This document shows positions 61,686 through 64,000 of a stretch of 64,000 nt of DNA, piece by piece. Origin of the DNA: Rhodobacteraceae bacterium HLUCCO07. GTDB lineage: Bacteria; Pseudomonadota; Alphaproteobacteria; Rhodobacterales; Rhodobacteraceae. The position numbers were made by a program, and so were the translations under genes. Below the pieces are notes generated by a model. It ran no database searches and was not told the DNA's origin. It saw only the letters and a program-made list of their open reading frames with translations. Location: contig LJSU01000020.1 of assembly GCA_001314705.1 (NCBI GenBank), positions 71,592 to 135,591 of the forward strand, given 5' to 3'. Within the stretch, counting starts at the first letter, position 1, and every line of letters starts with the position of its first letter.

Positions 61686-62072
61686 ATGAAAAGATTGGTC
61701 ATGGCGGCAATGGTGACGGCGATTTGGGCAGGTTCTGCCGTGGCCGATCCGGCAGAAGGCATGTGGAAGACCGAAGTTGATGACGGGGCATACGCACATG
61801 TCGCGATGCAACCTTGCGGTGAGAATATCTGCGGTATTATTGCGCGAACGTTCAATTCGGATGGTGAGTACAATTCGCCCAACAAGGGCAAGCTTCTTGT
61901 GCGCGACATGCAAGCCAATGGCGATGGAAGTTATGCGGGCCGGGTTTGGCGTCCATCGAATGACAAGGTCTATACCGGCAAGATGCAGGTCAATGGTGAC
62001 AGCTTGACACTCAAGGGATGCGTGGCCGGCGGGTTGATCTGTTCAAGCCAGGAATGGACCCGGATCGAATGA
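61686..62072 (+). CDS. Exported DUF2147-domain protein
   Basis: This 128-residue protein has a signal peptide ([17 protein letters not shown]) and the DUF2147 pattern: [19 protein letters not shown], the Cys pair CGENICGII, and a late [13 protein letters not shown]. Family proteins are periplasmic or extracellular beta-structures of unknown role. The start at 61686 has AGGAGG upstream. Its last base directly abuts the opposing hisH stop. Confidence 0.87.
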   Translation: MKRLVMAAMVTAIWAGSAVADPAEGMWKTEVDDGAYAHVAMQPCGENICGIIARTFNSDGEYNSPNKGKLLVRDMQANGDGSYAGRVWRPSNDKVYTGKMQVNGDSLTLKGCVAGGLICSSQEWTRIE

Positions 62073-62711
62073 TCAAGGCCGCCAATCAAGAAAATTCCCG
62101 ATGATGCGCAGGCCCGTCGACTGGCTTTTCTCAGGATGGAACTGCATCCCGATGATGTTGTCGCGGCCGACGATGGCCGTGATCTCTTCACCGTAATCGA
62201 CATGCGCGATCCGATGCTCCGGATCGTTGACGCGGAAATGATAGGAATGCACGAAATATGCGTGGCGTCCGCTGTCGATTCCGCCCAGAACCGGGTGCTT
62301 TCGGTCAATCACCAGATCGTTCCAGCCCATATGCGGCACCTTGAGCGACGCATCTTCGGGCTCGATGCGGCCGACCTCGCCGCCAATCCAGTCGAATCCG
62401 GAAGTTTCCTGGTATTCAAGCCCCTTGGTTGCCATCATCTGCATTCCGATACAGATTCCCATGAATGGGCGCGCCCGCGTGATCACGGCCTCCTCAATCG
62501 CCTCGAAAACGCCACGATGATCGAAGAGCGCCTTGCGGCAAGCCGGAAAGGCACCGTCGCCAGGAAGGACGATCCGGTCCGCTGCGCGGATCAGGTCGGG
62601 ATCGGATGTTACATGCACCTCGCCCGCGCCGGTTTCGCGTGCCATGCGCTGAAAAGCCTTCTCGGCGGAATGAAGGTTGCCGGACTCATAGTCGATAATC
62701 GCCGTGATCAT
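62073..62711 (-). CDS. hisH: Imidazole glycerol phosphate synthase, glutaminase subunit
   Basis: This 212-residue class I glutamine amidotransferase supplies ammonia to HisF. It has DYESGNLHSAEKAF, the nucleophile Cys in MGICIGMQMM and the His-Glu pair in GMQFHPEKSQ. It lies 5 bp after hisB and abuts the DUF2147 gene convergently. Confidence 0.96.
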   Translation of the reverse strand: MITAIIDYESGNLHSAEKAFQRMARETGAGEVHVTSDPDLIRAADRIVLPGDGAFPACRKALFDHRGVFEAIEEAVITRARPFMGICIGMQMMATKGLEYQETSGFDWIGGEVGRIEPEDASLKVPHMGWNDLVIDRKHPVLGGIDSGRHAYFVHSYHFRVNDPEHRIAHVDYGEEITAIVGRDNIIGMQFHPEKSQSTGLRIIGNFLDWRP

Positions 62712-62716
62712 GTGAA

Positions 62717-63304
62717 CTAGAGCGCTCCTTTAGTCGACGGAACGGTATCGTTCTTGCGTGGATCCGTTTCGATAGCGTCACGCAATGCACGCGCCACAGC
62801 CTTGAACGTGGCCTCGGCCATGTGGTGGCTGTTGATCCCATGCAGTGCCTCGATATGGAGGGTGATGCCGGCATGTGTGCTAAGGGCTTGAAAGAATTCG
62901 CGCACCAACTCGGTGTCGAATGTTCCGATCTTTCCTGTCGGAAAGTCGGCTTTCCAGACGATATAGGGTCGCCCGGACAAATCGAGCGCGGCCCGCACCA
63001 AGGCATCGTCCATCGGTAGAAGGCAAGCGCCGTAGCGGCGGATTCCGCGCTTGTCGCCAAGGGCCAGTGCCAATGCCTGGCCGATCGCAATTCCGACGTC
63101 TTCGACCGTGTGGTGAGCGTCAATGTGCAGATCGCCCGCGCACCGCACCGCCATGTCGATCAACGAATGCCGTGCGAGTTGGTCCAGCATATGATCGAAA
63201 AATCCTACCCCGGTTTCAATATCGTAGTTGCCTTGTCCGTCGATATCGAGATCAACGCTGATTCTCGTCTCAGCCGTCTCACGGGTGATCTGGGCCTTGC
63301 GCAT
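62717..63304 (-). CDS. hisB: Imidazoleglycerol-phosphate dehydratase
   Basis: This 195-residue enzyme is the single-domain form without the histidinol phosphatase. Both metal-binding repeats are visible: [13 protein letters not shown] with [11 protein letters not shown], and [23 protein letters not shown] at 63304. It is the first gene of the his cluster in this window. Confidence 0.96.
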   Translation of the reverse strand: MRKAQITRETAETRISVDLDIDGQGNYDIETGVGFFDHMLDQLARHSLIDMAVRCAGDLHIDAHHTVEDVGIAIGQALALALGDKRGIRRYGACLLPMDDALVRAALDLSGRPYIVWKADFPTGKIGTFDTELVREFFQALSTHAGITLHIEALHGINSHHMAEATFKAVARALRDAIETDPRKNDTVPSTKGAL

Positions 63305-63770
63305 GGTTGCTTCCTTCACATGTCCTGGGCCGCTTATACGCAGCCGAACGTGCGCTTCCAAGTGCTTCGATGAGCTTCGTGGGGTGCCGTCCGAGGTAGC
63401 CTGGCAAGCAGTTTTTCATTCTTCAGGAAAATAGTGTTTGCCTTGATACCATCGGTTACTGAGGTAGATCGCTCGTGCGACCATTATCCGGACCCTGCGC
63501 CGGACGTTTCCAGGGGCGCAACGTGAAGAGCCTTGCAGATGGCCTGAAAACCGGAAAAACCCGATACGCAAGCGTGGCGGCCGGTGTGGTTGGCGGCATC
63601 AAAGTGCCGGACAAGAAATTAGGTGCGCTGTCATGCGGCGACAGGAACGACCCGTTCTGGAATGGTCACACCCTCGCCGCCGTGGTGCCGCGCCAAGGCA
63701 CATGGGCATGTATTGCGTAGCAGCGGTGCGCGTGCCAGTTTGAGGCTGACGCTGCAAGAAAGGGATGTTG
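63305..63770. other. 466-bp intergenic region without a convincing gene
   Basis: The left part must hold the hisB promoter on the minus strand. A short TCCGG/CCGGA inverted repeat lies near 63487-63505. A GTG-initiated 81-codon frame (63475-63720) has no ribosome site and no recognisable motif, and is not called. No RNA gene was recognised. Confidence 0.4.
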
Positions 63771-64000
63771 ATGAGCTCGTGTGTTTTCATTCAACTGCGC
63801 TGCAAGCCCGGGACGACTTACAAGGTGGCCGAGGAGATCGTGCTGCGCGAGCTGCATTCGGAACTTTATTCAACCAGTGGTGAGTATGACTTGATCCTGA
63901 AAATCTATATCCCGAGAGATCAGGATGTAGGCAAGTTCATCAACGATAATCTGCTCGATATCGAGGGAATCGAGCGGTCATTGACGACCCTCACATTCAA
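63771..64000 (+). CDS. Stand-alone Lrp/AsnC ligand-binding domain protein (partial)
   Basis: The first 76 codons are visible before the window ends. The sequence SCVFIQLRCKPGTTYKVAEE, LYSTSGEYDLILKIYIP and IEGIERSLTTLTF matches the RAM/AsnC effector domain without the helix-turn-helix. The start at 63771 has AAGGGAT upstream. Such proteins bind amino acids or modulate full-length Lrp regulators. Truncated at the 3' end by the window edge. Confidence 0.8.
   Translation, partial: MSSCVFIQLRCKPGTTYKVAEEIVLRELHSELYSTSGEYDLILKIYIPRDQDVGKFINDNLLDIEGIERSLTTLTF

Noticed and set aside
63475-63720. GTG-initiated 81-codon frame between hisB and the Lrp-like gene
   Set aside because: No ribosome site, no motif and an atypical composition; insufficient support for a gene.

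Overview
The window reads as a chromosomal segment of a GC-rich alphaproteobacterium, most likely a member of the Rhodobacterales/Rhodobacteraceae. This rests on gene content and order: a two-subunit NADH-type formate dehydrogenase module with a LysR gene, a complete paa locus carrying both a TetR-type and a PaaX-type regulator, an interleaved his cluster, and very tight ATGA/TGATG gene overlaps. No species is claimed. No IS element, phage gene or CRISPR array was seen.

Layout. 1-3089: the fdsGB end of a formate dehydrogenase operon and a LysR regulator, all on the minus strand; the catalytic subunit would lie outside the window. 3378-37467: a roughly 34-kb surface-glycan and natural-product island. 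It holds a secreted SGNH/glycosidase-like protein with an RTX-like tail, at least six sugar transferases, a Wzx-type flippase, a type I PKS (KS-AT-KR-DH-ACP-TE), an NRPS-like protein (formyltransferase, adenylation domain interrupted by a luciferase-like monooxygenase, PCP), a phosphopantetheinyl transferase, a Wzz/GumC-type co-polymerase with a separate tyrosine kinase, nucleotide-sugar-type dehydrogenases and epimerases (one pair fused, one pair unfused), a WecG/TagA transferase, and an operon of acyltransferase, GMC oxidoreductase and SDR. The PKS, a glycosyltransferase, the NRPS and the PPTase form one uninterrupted operon, so the likely product is a glycan or glycolipid carrying a polyketide/amino-acyl group. 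No recognisable Wzy polymerase, Wza exporter or initiating undecaprenyl-phosphate transferase lies in the window.

37552-39502: a crotonase and an rRNA methyltransferase. 39578-51939: phenylacetate catabolism. paaJABCDE plus an extra ferritin-like gene run on the plus strand, paaG-paaI-paaK-paaR on the minus strand, and paaZ-paaX on the plus strand. Matching palindromes at 39578 and 48991, each overlapping a candidate promoter, look like operators of the TetR-type PaaR. PaaK activates phenylacetate, PaaABC(D)E epoxidises the CoA ester, PaaG and PaaZ isomerise and open the ring, and PaaJ with the hydratases completes beta-oxidation.

52019-64000: housekeeping genes. A large PilP/GspC-like membrane protein, O-acetylhomoserine sulfhydrylase, a GT-A-like protein, tRNA-Tyr, rlmB, a possible small RNA with a strong terminator, a CoA-binding protein, and a his cluster (B, H, A, F, E on the minus strand) interrupted by two opposing genes for small exported proteins (DUF2147 and DUF302). 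The window ends inside a stand-alone Lrp/AsnC ligand-binding-domain gene.

All calls come from reading translations, motifs and spacing; no database search was run.
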